From Delphinapterus leucas (lineage: Eukaryota; Chordata; Mammalia; Artiodactyla; Monodontidae), in the NCBI RefSeq assembly GCF_002288925.2, contig NW_022098076.1, positions 81,427,362-81,491,361 on the forward strand: DNA of 64,000 nt, in the 5' to 3' direction. Numbering within the stretch: position 1 is the stretch's first letter; each line of letters starts with the position of its first letter. The notes under the pieces are model-generated. The model saw only the letters and a program-made list of their open reading frames with translations. It was not told the DNA's origin and searched no databases. A program made the translations under genes and the position numbers. Below are positions 1-10,220 of this stretch, in pieces.

Positions 1-675
1 TTAAAAAATTAAAAAAACAATAAAAAGAAAAGTTAAACCTCCATGTTTTATGCTAAGTCTCCACACATTTGTGGAGTTCAATTAGACATCTTTTAAAAAT
101 CATGTCACACTTGTTCTTCAGTTGAGTTTTATCCAGCTCAGCCTAAGTTATTCCCCTGGACTCTGGGTATATGTACTCTACCTTTTCAGTCCAAAGGTCA
201 GTACTAATTTTAGCATCTGAGTCCCAGGAAAAAAACAAGTATCTAAGGAACAACTGGGCCCAGGGGCCAAAAGGCATAAAAACATTACTTCAATCATAAC
301 ACAAAAATATTAGTCTGTTTCCATCTCTGTTTTGGTTGTCTTACTGAAGCAGATCATACAGCAAGGTGAGAAGCTGGTCTCTTGAAAGGAGGCCCGTTGT
401 TTGACAGGAATTTCCTTTCGAGAGGTTATAAATATTGACGAGTCGTAAATCTCTGACAGCTCATGGTACCAGCTCACAGCGCACACATTTACAGACCTGG
501 GTGCAGGCTCTGGCATTGACACATACAGGTTGTATGAATAACCATGGACACCTGGGCAGCTCCACATTCTTCTCCACAACTGTCTGAGTGGGAATATTAG
601 TATCTGTCCAACAAGCAAACATGAGGCTGGAGGAGATAGCACAGTGCCTCTATCAACTGCAAACAAATACTAATG
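1..675. other. Unrecognised AT-rich flank with a minus-strand open frame
   Basis: I recognise no gene or repeat here. On the minus strand a frame without stops covers 310-666 (118 codons). A CAG that could be a splice acceptor lies at 659-657 and a GTAAGA that could be a donor starts at 344, which would bound a 312-nt exon. The acceptor's pyrimidine tract is poor and I recognise no domain in the translation. Open frames of this length also arise by chance elsewhere in the window, so this is only a weak exon candidate for the leftward gene inferred from the CpG island. Confidence 0.2.
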
Positions 676-679
676 ACAG

Positions 680-1150
680 CTGAGCTAACTTGCCTGTCCA
701 GCACACCCTCTCAGTACTCCCTCCTCCCCTGACTGCAGGCTTGAACATGTGACTCAGAATCTGGCCAGTCATAGCATCCCATTCCCCTGACCACAGCCAT
801 TGGTCCAGGGAAAGACACATGACCCAACCTGAGCCAATCAGAGCGCCTCCATACGATTTTTCCACTGGAACTGACAGGAAGTTCATCTTTCCTCTTTGAT
901 CCTAAGGCTGTAGGGAGATAAGCCTGAAGGTGCCTGCAGTCATGTCATGGTCCAGAGTCAAGAGACATGGAGGGAGAGAAAAGAGGCCCAAGGCCCTGAG
1001 TCTCTAGTTCCAGTCACCTCGAAGGCCAAAGCACCTCCGCCATGGCTCGGGCTCAGCAGCATAAGCCAGTAGTTCCCCCCATGCTCTCCGTGTTTCTGAG
1101 TCAGTTATTTTGATTGGGGTTTCTGCCCTTATAACCAAAAGATAAGACAG
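680..1150 (+). repeat. Ancient interspersed repeat, 'gagccaatcagag' family, copy 1
   Basis: This segment carries a paired signature of 'ggccagtcatag' and 'gagccaatcagag' around 'gacacatgaccc', and ends in 'ggggtttctgcccttataaccaaaag'-like sequence. The same order of motifs occurs at 12,490-12,815 and 49,080-49,860, always on the plus strand. It is an old dispersed repeat, probably an LTR or DNA-transposon remnant. I cannot name the subfamily with confidence. Confidence 0.45.
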
Positions 1151-3379
1151 TAGTTAAAGCTCATATAATCCAATCAGTGACCAAATCCTCAATAAAAATA
1201 ATTTCTTCCTAAGTGGATTCCCCAGTTAAAAAAAGAAAAAAAACTCTTTAGTAGAGGATGCAAACACTGCCATTATCTATATAGCATTTTCTCAAAAGAA
1301 AGAAAGAAAAATCTATTTTCATTTGCAGTCACCGTATACATTTTCCAGCGGGCTTCGTATTTGGGGTTAAACTCTCCTGCATACCCACACCCACTTTCAA
1401 GATTTGGTCCATAAAAACTTAGGCCAAAAACAAGTAGTTAATTTTTCTATAGCTGTATTAGTTGGCACTAAATGGAGCGGGGAAGGGAAGGCGGAGAAAG
1501 TACTGATGCTGTTTTTAGTATGTTCTTAGAAATTCCCCAGGTTACCGGACTTCTCACTGCTGCAAGGTGGGGGAAGGCATCACAAGAATGAAACAAAGTA
1601 CATTCACCAAGATTTGCAGTCACTAAAAGAAATCCTTTCTGCCTTTTCATAAGAGTCTTTCTGTTTTATATTAAGACCCCTCCACATTATCTTTCTCCCA
1701 AGAATTAACTGATAAAAATAGAAAGGCACAGTGGATTCCAATTCTCCAATTATCTTCTGAGACAAAGGGCAAAGTCTGAGGTCAGACTGAAGCAGGAGCA
1801 TGGGGTATTCCTCATCTGATCTTGAATTAGGGTGTCCACCCCAACCTGTGAAGGAATTCAAGGATGAAGTGGAGATGAAATGTTTGTCCAGATGCATGAA
1901 TGGAATTACAAATAGAGGATTGCTTAGGCTCAGTGGCCATCCCCATGCACAAAAAGAGTCGCAGAAGGAACGCCAACTTCTGTGGGCTGGGCTTCCATCC
2001 AGACCTAGAAATCTAACAGCAGAATAAGGGGAGAATCATTTACTGTGTAAATTGACTTGTCCCATTGGGTGAAAGGTAGCATTTCTCAAAAGAGAAATAA
2101 AATTGTCCTAGTATTTCAGTGTTCTTAGACAAACTGTGAACTTATAGAAAAGAAATAACCTAAAGATGTAGTTTATTGCATTTCACTCCATTTCATACCT
2201 AAGGGTATTTTTTTAAAACCCAATATTGATTTTTAGATCAGGCGCGCAATCTACTCACAAGGAAAGATGGTTTTGGAAAGAGAAGACGGGCACATTTATG
2301 GTTGGAAACAGTGGTTTGCAAAGAAGATCCAAGTATATGGGACCCAATCTATTTAACATTTTTATAAATGCCTCCAAGTGGGAATACAAACTAAATAAAT
2401 CTTCATGTTGGGCCTCAATGCTATTTCTAAGTCCTGAAGAACCAAACTGAATATATATTTCTTAGGTTTAAAAGAGAGGGAAAATGAAAGAGAAGAATTT
2501 CATGTAGATAAACATAAAACAATGCATTTAAGAAAAAATTTCACCTAGGCCTGATATTTATGAGAAAGCTGGATCAGAAAGGAAAATAAGCCAAGAAGTT
2601 AAATTGTTTTTTAAAATAAGGCAGGTTTGAGATCACTATTTCAACACACCCATTGTATAGGCAAGGAAATTAAGTTCTAGATAGTCAACTATGTAAATCG
2701 CTTGTGGCATAGCCCAGACCCTCTCCCAACCCAGGGCTCTTTCCACCAAACCCGGCTTAAGACATTAGCCAAAAAACTGCCCTGGCAAAAATTGAAAAAC
2801 AAAACAAAACGAAAAACAAGGGTCAGCAAGAGTGCATGTATCACCCTCACCGAGAAGGTTAATGGAAATAAATCAGAAGGTATTCTCCTACCTTGCATAA
2901 ACTGTGAAATACGAAGTACAGCCAGTGGACTTCAAGGAAGACAGAATGAAGCCAAAGAGGGTTCGGATGAGGGTAACTGAAGTGAACACAGACACAGAAG
3001 CACTTCTGTATTAGACTTCTGCTTTTTTCTAAGTAATGTTCTGTCTTTTAGAAGACATGGTTGATCAAAGATTTTTTTTTTTAATGTGAAGATATATATT
3101 AAATGCAGAAGTACCTGGCACCAGGGGTAGAGGTCTGGGAGGAGAGCTCCTCTTTAAGCCCCAAAGACAAGCTCTCTTTCATAAAGTGTGAAGCAAACTT
3201 ATGAAAAATATGAATATGGTTTAGTTCAACATCCATTAAATGCCTTTGGGTCACGCACCACTGCTGGTACGAATGAAACCAGAACACAGGCACGACTTCA
3301 CGGCACTAAGAATCTGGTGGGTAGAGTATGTTGCTATGACACAGTAACCGCCGTCAGAGAGGCATCCACTTGGTAGGAT
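1151..3379. other. Intron-like DNA, mostly unrecognised
   Basis: About 2.2 kb with no convincing gene. A short MIR-like piece in reverse orientation sits near 2,640-2,750 ('aggcaaggaaattaag' and what follows). A T-run lies at about 3,070-3,081. The short open frames on both strands have no recognisable product. Confidence 0.3.
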
Positions 3380-5350
3380 GTACATGTGTGTGCACACACC
3401 ACACGGGTGCCACAGGGGACTGGGAGATACTGGTCTTCAGGAAAGACTTTTTGGAACAGGTGATACTAGACATGAGTCTTGAAAAAGGGGAAGTTGGCCA
3501 GACAATGAATGCAGAAGATGGAGAAAGAGAATTCCAGGCAGAGGTCCCATAGGAGCCAAGGCGGGGAGTAAGGGCACCGCCATGGTGTGAGGAGTCTGCA
3601 GGGAGTTCAGTTTTGCAAGAGAATAAAGTTTGCGGGAGGGTACAAGGCAGGGAGGTGGGAAAGGGTTGAAGAAAGCTTGGACTCTGTCATTACAAATGGA
3701 GCAGTCTGGGGAGTTGCTAGGGAGGAGAGCAGGGCACTGTGGAAAGTTCCCTGGCTGAGCGCTGAGGAATTCTGGGACAGGACTGCCCAAAGGCAGCTGA
3801 GTGACCTTGGGGACATACTGTATGACTCTGGGCACCATGTGAAATGGGCTCCGCCATGTTCCAAGGGCTGAGGTCTTCTGGGGCAGCCCATGCCTTGGGA
3901 TGTGGAATCAACCCTGCCCCGTCTCCTTCCAGAGTGGTTATGAGGCAGTGGGAAGGTGGTGAGGCCTGTGGAAATGGTTTATAAACAGCAGAGACTGCAT
4001 CTCAGTAAGGGTGAGCTAACACTGGAATTACATATTAGCGACCTTCCTTATAGAGGTTCAAAAGCATTTTGAGAAATGCAGGTACATCACCTTAAAAAGT
4101 CAATAGAAAGCTCACCTTTCTACCTGAGATACCTAGCTTGTGACGCAACACAGCTACTCCTTCAGAGTCGGGGTCTGTCCCCAAGGCAAGAGGGAGGCAC
4201 TGAGTTTTTATCAGGAGGGGCACAAGCAGATTCGGATTTGAGGGCCCTGAGGAAGTAGCCCCAGAAGCAATGTGGATGATGGTTTGAAAGGGGTGCAGAG
4301 CTAGTGCAACAGACCAGGCAGGAAACGGTGCAGTCAGCCACTCAGCATTCCCGGGCTGTTGACGGTCCCCCAGCCTACGGTTGGAAGCCCACGGGAGCTA
4401 GGAAGCTGCTGTAAATGGGAACCGCGGGTGCAAGAGGAAGCGGAAAGCAAGCAGCCTCCAGCATGGCCAGGCACTGGGAGCTCCGTGCCGGCCAAGCACT
4501 GCCACGTGGGAACGTAGGCCTCCTGTTCCAGGCCTCCTGGTTTTTAAGAGGAGCTATAAATCCAAGTGATATCGTAACATTTCCAAATATTCACACGATT
4601 TTTGTATACTTGTGTTCAAGCCAGTAACACATCTGCCAGCTGGAATTGGCACACTGGCCACCATTTTGCCACTTCTGGGCTCTAAAGCAGGGCAGGGCCA
4701 TGGTGACTAGAGCAGAGGTTTATGGGATTTCACAGCACGAGAAGGACTCGGTGACTGGATGCGGGCAGCGTCCCTGGGAGGGAGGTTCCTGCTTTAGCAC
4801 CTCGGTAAACAGCCGAGTCACTAGCAAAAAAAAAAAAAGGATAAATTTTGGTCAAGGCTGAAACAGGTACGGAGTGGGTGATGAGAACTAAAATCAGTTT
4901 TCGACTTACTGTGGGTTTTTCTGCCTGAAGGGCATAGACTGTAGGCAACTAGCTGCAGGTACCAATCTGGGACTCACTTCGTCCTGGTGAAAGTGGAAGC
5001 TGTGGGAATGTGGTATCCCAAACGTTCTGCATGAAGCTGAAGAGGGGTAAGAACAGAGCCCTGGGTCACCCCAGGAGGTAGTGGAGGTGCCAGGGTGGCA
5101 GAAGGCAAACCAGGAGGAGGTGGCAACTAGGGAAGGAGAAAAGCATCCATCAGAAAAAGAGGAAAGATCCGTATCCAATGCTGCAGAGAGGTCTAGGACA
5201 CATGCTCAGGACCACTCATGCAGGAGTTGTGGGGTCTTCTCCTACTTTGGGGAGTCTCTGGCCAGCTTGCAGAGAGTTAAGAAAAAAGGGAAGCCTGGGG
5301 AAGTGTTAACTCATTTAAGAAGTCTGGGAGACAGGTGGTGGCTGTAGGTG
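3380..5350 (+). repeat. Degenerate L2-type LINE sequence
   Basis: Stretches resemble the 3' half of L2: 'gagtcttgaaaaagg', 'gaattccaggcagagg', 'gcagagccctgggtcac' and 'aatgctgcagagaggtc' occur in the expected order on the plus strand. The copy is heavily diverged and the edges are approximate. The purine-rich composition produces several long minus-strand open frames, such as 3,437-3,838, that are not genes. Confidence 0.5.
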
Positions 5351-6180
5351 AGTTGGGGATGCATTGACAAGGGAGGTTATGGCATTTTAAAAACACTGTT
5401 AAAAAAGAAAAGAGTTCACTGGGAGACATGAGGCACTGCCACAGGAAAGTCTTCTCTCTAACCTTCTCTAAGTCCCCGCCCCAACTTGATTTCTCTTCTA
5501 TTATTCTGCCTTATTCTTATTTTATTAGAGCATAGTTAGGTTTCTTTGTGTCTGTTTGCTGCCACAGGAAAGACTGTTCCAAGAGAACAGCGACCGGCTA
5601 TATTTACCATACACCAGGGCCTAGCAAAGTGCCTGGACACAACAGATGCTTAAGGAGATTTCTTGGATGTGGGTAAATCTGGGAAAGTCTGTAGGAGGCA
5701 AATGGGGTAGGACGTGGCGAGACTTCAAACCGGTGACCCCTACTTTCTCATTAGAGTGGGCCATGAAAGTCACCTGCCAAACTGGAAGGAGGGAAGGGAA
5801 CAGATCTCTTGTGTTCAAGAAGAGTTGCCATGGGAGTACCAGTTTGCAACCTGGAAGGAAGGAGCCTGTGGTGCAGAGACACTGAGATGCTGATTTCAGA
5901 AGCTGAGCGTCTCTGGGTGAGGGCAAGACTTGGATGTAGAGGACCCAGTAGCTGGAGTGGGTGGGAGTCACTGGAGTCGAGATGGTTAAGGAAGCAGGAA
6001 TCGGAAGCATCCCCTGCATGGATTGTGGGACTAGGGGAGGAGAGAAAGCCCACGGGCCAAAGTCTCCCATGCTGTGGGAGAGTGACTAGCTGGCAGAGAA
6101 CGGCCACAGAGAAGTGTAGCTGGGACCTGGCTAGGTCACCACTCATTTCCCACTCTGCCACCTCAAACAATCTCTGACTA
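5351..6180 (+). repeat. L2/MIR-like diverged sequence
   Basis: The piece near 5,600-5,650 ('gggcctagcaaagtgcctgg') resembles the conserved 3' tail of L2 or MIR. The following 500 bases look like further diverged L2 on the plus strand. Open frames on both strands (5,621-6,070, 5,751-6,170 and 5,809-6,177) overlap each other here, as expected for stop-poor ancient repeat DNA rather than a gene. Confidence 0.35.
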
Positions 6181-7129
6181 GTATTTAATCACTCGTGTGG
6201 AACTGAAAATTACTGTCCTTTGGAGACTGAATCATTTCTGTCCTTTTCAAATTACACTAATATGTGAAGTTCATGGGAGGCAGAAATTTTCTGCATAGAT
6301 TCTTTTTTTTTTTTAAAGAATAAGAGATAGGCGACATCTTGATGACCTTCAGTAATTGCCCTGCACTGTACAATATTTTTGAACATGATTTTAAGAAAGC
6401 ATCAAAACTTGGGGTTGAGAGAAGCCTTCGATGATTTAGGCTAACACCTTCATTTGCATAGCTGAAGAAAATTTTTTGCTGAAATACTGCAAACAGCACA
6501 TAATTACTGATTTAGATATGCAGTCAGCATTGAAAGTATCTTCAATTTTTGAAGTGTGCTTTAGATATACAAATTAGCAACGCTTACATTTTTTTCCCCA
6601 GTTATCTGTGTTCAACTTTCCGATATAAAATCTCCGAAGCATAAAATTATCACGTAAATTGTTCCTGAACAGTTCAGAGGAGCAAACTGCTTCCTGGCTT
6701 GAAAGAGGAAGTCAAACCTTCAAACAGCTTTTTATGTTGATGCTAAATATAAATAATATAAATATAAAAACGTTCCCTGCGAAGTAGTCAAAGCAAGACA
6801 CAGCAGCATTCGAGATTTCTCAAGAAAGACGCACACGAAGACTATTTTTCGCTCATTAAAATACTAAAACCTTCAATAGCATCTTCCATAATACCTGAAG
6901 GTGGAGTCCTGTCTTATGTAATAGAAGCCTTCCCTCCTCACTCAGTTTGTAGGCAAATTAAACACCTAATTCCGCCCAGAATTTCTGAGTACTTTCACCT
7001 TACCTGTAGGCACTGATCAGCATTGCAATTCCCACTTCTACAGACGATGAAAATGGCAAAGATCAGCTCCATGGGGTTACATCGGTTGCCAGAAGCCAAT
7101 TTAAAGGCTCTCCCCCAAATCACCGGTTA
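6181..7129. other. AT-rich DNA flanking the CpG island
   Basis: No gene or repeat recognised. The sequence is AT-rich up to about 7,000, then grades into the CpG island. If the leftward transcript is real, this is the start of its first intron. Confidence 0.3.
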
Positions 7130-7646
7130 CCCCCAGCCCGCTCAGGCAGCGGTAACAAGTAGGAGTCCGTTTGTCTTTCGCGAACAGGCGGCGCACACGC
7201 AAAGTACGGGGTAGGGGACGCCCGCGAGTACCTGGGTATCCCAGGTTCAGGGTCACGGGCGTCCGCTAGGCTGGACCGGCGGCAGCAGCAGACACGCTGG
7301 CCCCAGGACTCCCGGCCGCGCGGACACCTGGCCCGCCGGCGCGGCCCCTCCGCGCCCCGCCCGGGTCCTATTCGGGCTCCCCGCGGGCCGGGCACGGGTG
7401 CGGGGCGCGCACGCAGCTTTGACCGAGGCAGCCCGGCCGGGGGAGGCTGAGAAAGTTCCTCCTCCTCGACACCGGCGCCCCCGGCCCCGCTGGCCCCGCA
7501 GCCTCCCGGCCCGGCGCAAGATCGCCGCGCGGAGCCGGCGGCGCGCCGAGCCCCGGGACTGTCCCCGGCGCGGCGGGCAGCGCCTGCTGCGCCCCTCCCG
7601 CCCCGGGCGCTCGGGATCGGCCGCGGGGCGCGCAGCCCGTACTCAC

Positions 7647-7848
7647 CGCCCCTCGCTCGGGATCCCCAGGTGGCGGCCGCGGAGTGCGGCGCGGCCCGAG
7701 CCGAAGCCGGGTGTCGGTGGGGCGGGGGAGTCGGAGGAGGAAGAGCGGCGGCGGCGGCGGCGGCGGCGAGGAGGGGCAGCGGAGGAAAGAGGCGGCGACG
7801 CCTGCACACGCCGCGCAACCCGAGCAGCCCGGCAGCCCCACTGCGCTA
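7647..7848 (-). other. Candidate non-coding first exon ending at GTGAGT
   Basis: On the minus strand the sequence GGCG|GTGAGTACG places a strong consensus splice donor at 7,646. The stretch from the inferred start (about 7,848) to the donor has no ATG, so it would be a 5'UTR exon of roughly 200 nt with translation starting in a later exon to the left. It includes the (CCG)7 run. The 3' edge rests on a clear splice motif. The 5' edge is inferred from the GATAAA position. I cannot identify the gene from a non-coding exon. Confidence 0.5.
7746..7766. repeat. (CGG)7 trinucleotide run
   Basis: Seven uninterrupted CGG units on plus, read as CCG/GCC on the minus strand, followed by CGAGGAGG. It lies inside the inferred 5'UTR exon. 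CGG/CCG runs in 5'UTRs are known from several mammalian genes to vary in length, and at high copy number to affect methylation. Confidence 0.9.
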
Positions 7849-7867
7849 GCGGGCCCGCCCCAGCGGC

Positions 7868-7945
7868 GGGGGCTTTATCGCGGCGCCCGCGGCCCCCGCC
7901 CCTTCCTGCCGCCCCCGCCCCCGCCCCGCCCCGCCCCGCCTTCCC
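7868..7945 (-). promoter_or_regulatory. Candidate core promoter (GC boxes and GATAAA)
   Basis: Read on the minus strand, tandem GC boxes (Sp1-type, overlapping CCGCCCC units at about 7,915-7,940 on plus) lie upstream of a TATA-like GATAAA at 7,879-7,874. A start 25-30 bases downstream would fall near 7,845-7,850, which suits the donor-bounded exon below. The arrangement is seen directly. That it works as a promoter is inference. CpG-island promoters often start at several sites, and transcription from the other strand is also possible. Confidence 0.5.
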
Positions 7946-8600
7946 GCCGCCTCCTTTGTGTGCCAGCGGCCGCCGCGTCCCCGCGCCCGCACTCCGGGGC
8001 GCCCCCGCTCCCGCCGCCGTCCCGCCGAGGCCGCCCCCCGCGGGTCCCCGTCCCGGGGCTGCGCCCAGAAGAGCCGGGAGACGCGCCGACCCCGAGTTGC
8101 GGCACCAGCCCGGCCCGAGCTGCACGTGGGTCGCCGGGCTCGGAGGCGGGGGGAGGGCAGGGGGGGGAGGTGTGGGAGGGGGAGGGACCCAAGGGCTCGC
8201 GGCGCGTCCCTGGGACGCAGGGCTGGTCGTCTGGGCTGCCCCCCTCCCCGGGAGAAACAGGGGGACGCCCCGGGACAGTGCCTACCGGTCCGGGTGATGG
8301 GGATAACGGTGCCAGGTCGCGACCGGGGAGGGACAGATCACCCCTCGAACCTCTTCGCCGGGTGCCCCAGAGCCGACTTCTCCCGGCCTCGCGAACAGAG
8401 GAGCCGCAGCTGGTCGCCTTAGGCAAAAGGCAGACCAGGGGATCCAGAAAACTGGATTCCTGGTTGCGGTGACAGCGTGAGGTACCCCGCAGAGACCTGG
8501 GAATCCGGCCCTTCCCAACCGGTTACTACAGCCGATGGGACCTCGTGCGCCGCAGAGAAGCACAGACCCCAGAGGCCGGCGGCAAATTACCGTCCTGCCC

Positions 8601-8990
8601 CCAGCTGTATGACCCAGATCCCCCGCATGCGGCCCGCCTTTGCATCAGCTTAGTTTTGTAGGTACCCAACTTTAATGGCATAATTTATGTTGCCCTTAGA
8701 CAGTGCAGAACCCTCACCAGCAGGCCCACGGCCCCGACTGTGAGAAAGAAATATGGTAAATCTCCTAAGACACAGCCTTGAATTAAGCTTGCATCTACGC
8801 ATTAGAGCAACTTGGAATCTTGGAAGGGTATTCACAGCGTCTCATATAGGGAAACATGCTATGGGAGTTTGGGCCCTAAAATTAAAAGGAATCACAGTCC
8901 ACAAAAAGAAAACCCACTTCATTGCTTTACACTCATGCCCAGTATTCATATTCAGTTACAGGCAGGATAAAAATCCTTTTTCCTGTTGTT
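8601..8990. other. No feature recognised
   Basis: Unique-looking sequence right of the CpG island. A plus-strand open frame (8,753-9,106) runs into the L2 piece that follows and has no recognisable product. Confidence 0.3.
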
Positions 8991-9345
8991 GCCTCTGCCT
9001 GAAATGCTTTGTTTCTCCCCACCATCTTCCTGATGACTGCTTCCTTTTACTTCAGGTCAACAACTCAAATGTCACCTTCTCTAGAAACCCTTTCCTGGTC
9101 ACTTGAGCTAAAGTCACCTGCCTTTCTCCAACCCATGACGTTCTTCATGGTCCTCAGCATGATTTGATTTTTTTTTTTTTAACTTGTTTCTTGACTAGTT
9201 TTTTCCACACTTCCTCATTAGAATGTATGCTCCCAGAAAGGAAGGAAGAGAAACCAGTTGAATGTGGTTTCTAACTCACCTGGTTCCTGGTGCCTGGAGC
9301 CAACACTCCACCTATAGTCTTTGCTCAAGAAATATTTGTGGACAA
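8991..9345 (+). repeat. L2 LINE fragment
   Basis: Plus-strand L2 3'-region signatures: 'tgcctgaaatgc', 'aactcaaatgtcacc', 'tagaatgtatgctcc' and a degenerate tail near 'caagaaatatttgtgga'. A T-run interrupts it at about 9,169-9,180. Ancient and non-functional. Confidence 0.65.
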
Positions 9346-9640
9346 GTGCCAAGTGACTGTTAACATGGTAAGGACTGCTCCAGGGACAGTGTTATCATTT
9401 GGTCTCATCTGGGAAGGCAAGCTGGAGCTGGGAAGAATGAGGTGGGGATGGGAGAAGCTATAGGAGAAAGCCCAGAGGTGGGATTGAGCTTGGTGTGTTT
9501 GAGAAGCTAGGATCAGCGTCTTTCAGCTGGAAGGGAGTCATTCAGGGGACTAGTGGAGAAACAAACTATTATAGAACCAAGAAGTGGGTGAAGCCAGGTT
9601 ATGAAAGCCTGCCCGATTCCCTGCATCCACTTCTATCTTT
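9346..9640. other. Unrecognised, possibly L2-like
   Basis: Purine-rich sequence without stable features. It may be an older L2 segment, but the similarity is too weak to assign. Confidence 0.2.
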
Positions 9641-9883
9641 ATCACTTTTTAAAATTGAACATTTTTATTGAGATAATTGTAGGTTCACATGCAGGTGTAG
9701 GAAATAACACAGAGAGGTCCCTTGTATGCTTTGTCCCGTTTGCCCCAAGGGTAGCATTTTGCAAGACTACTGTGTAATATCACCATCAGTATATCAACAT
9801 GTATACATTGATTCATGTCTCAAACACCTTGGGTAATTATTTGCCATTTCAAATTTTTAGTAAAGTTACTCTAAAATTTTGAA
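9641..9883 (-). repeat. Old L1 3'-end fragment
   Basis: The sequence 'attgaacatttttattgagataattg' and what follows is the reverse complement of an old mammalian L1 3' region (L1M type). The next SINE inserted in or next to its far end. Confidence 0.6.
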
Positions 9884-9902
9884 AGAAATGAACAAATATT
9901 AT

Positions 9903-10201
9903 TTTTATAAATTTATTTATTTTATTTATTTATTTTTGGCTGCATTGGGTCTTTGTTGCTGCGCTCAGGCTTTCTCCAGCTGTGGAGAGCGGGGGCTACT
10001 CTTCGTTGCCTTGCACGGCCTTCTCGTTGCAGTGACTTCTCTTGTTGTGGAGCACGGGCTCTAGGGCGCATGGGCTTCAGTAGTTGCAGCACGTGGGCTC
10101 AGTTGCTCTGCGACATGTGGGATCTTCCCGGACCAGGGCTCGAACCCATGTTCCCTGCACGGGCAGGTGGATTCTTAACCACTGTGCCACCAGGGAAGCC
10201 C
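9903..10201 (-). mobile_element. CHR-type SINE, long form, with perfect target duplication
   Basis: A tRNA-derived SINE in reverse orientation: T-rich tail on the left and tRNA-like head (reverse complement of 'ggcttccctggtggcacag') on the right, with a B-box-like 'ggctcgaaccc' region. It is flanked by an exact 19-bp target-site duplication, 'agaaatgaacaaatattat', at 9,884-9,902 and 10,202-10,220. The perfect, long duplication marks a fairly recent L1-mediated insertion. Open frames inside it are not genes. Confidence 0.95.
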
Positions 10202-10220
10202 AGAAATGAACAAATATTAT

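Larger units (their letters stand above)
7130..8600. promoter_or_regulatory. CpG island
   Basis: About 1.5 kb that is extremely GC-rich, with dense CpG dinucleotides (for example 'ggccgcgcggacacc' near 7,312 and 'cccgcgcccgcactcc' near 7,980), against flanks that are AT-rich and CpG-poor. Islands of this size in mammals normally mark a promoter active in the germ line. It is the only one in the window. The long overlapping open frames on both strands (up to 299 codons) reflect the scarcity of AT-rich stop codons and give no recognisable protein. Confidence 0.9.

Noticed and set aside
3437..3838. 133-codon minus-strand open frame
   Set aside because: It lies in plus-strand L2-like sequence, has no recognisable domain, and overlaps other frames on both strands.
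5621..6177. Overlapping 122-149-codon frames
   Set aside because: Three frames on two strands overlap in ancient repeat-like sequence. At most one could be real and none shows a domain.
7120..8563. Many long open frames on both strands (up to 299 codons)
   Set aside because: They overlap in several frames inside a CpG island where stop codons are rare, and are rich in Arg, Pro, Ala and Gly with no domain. They are a composition artefact.
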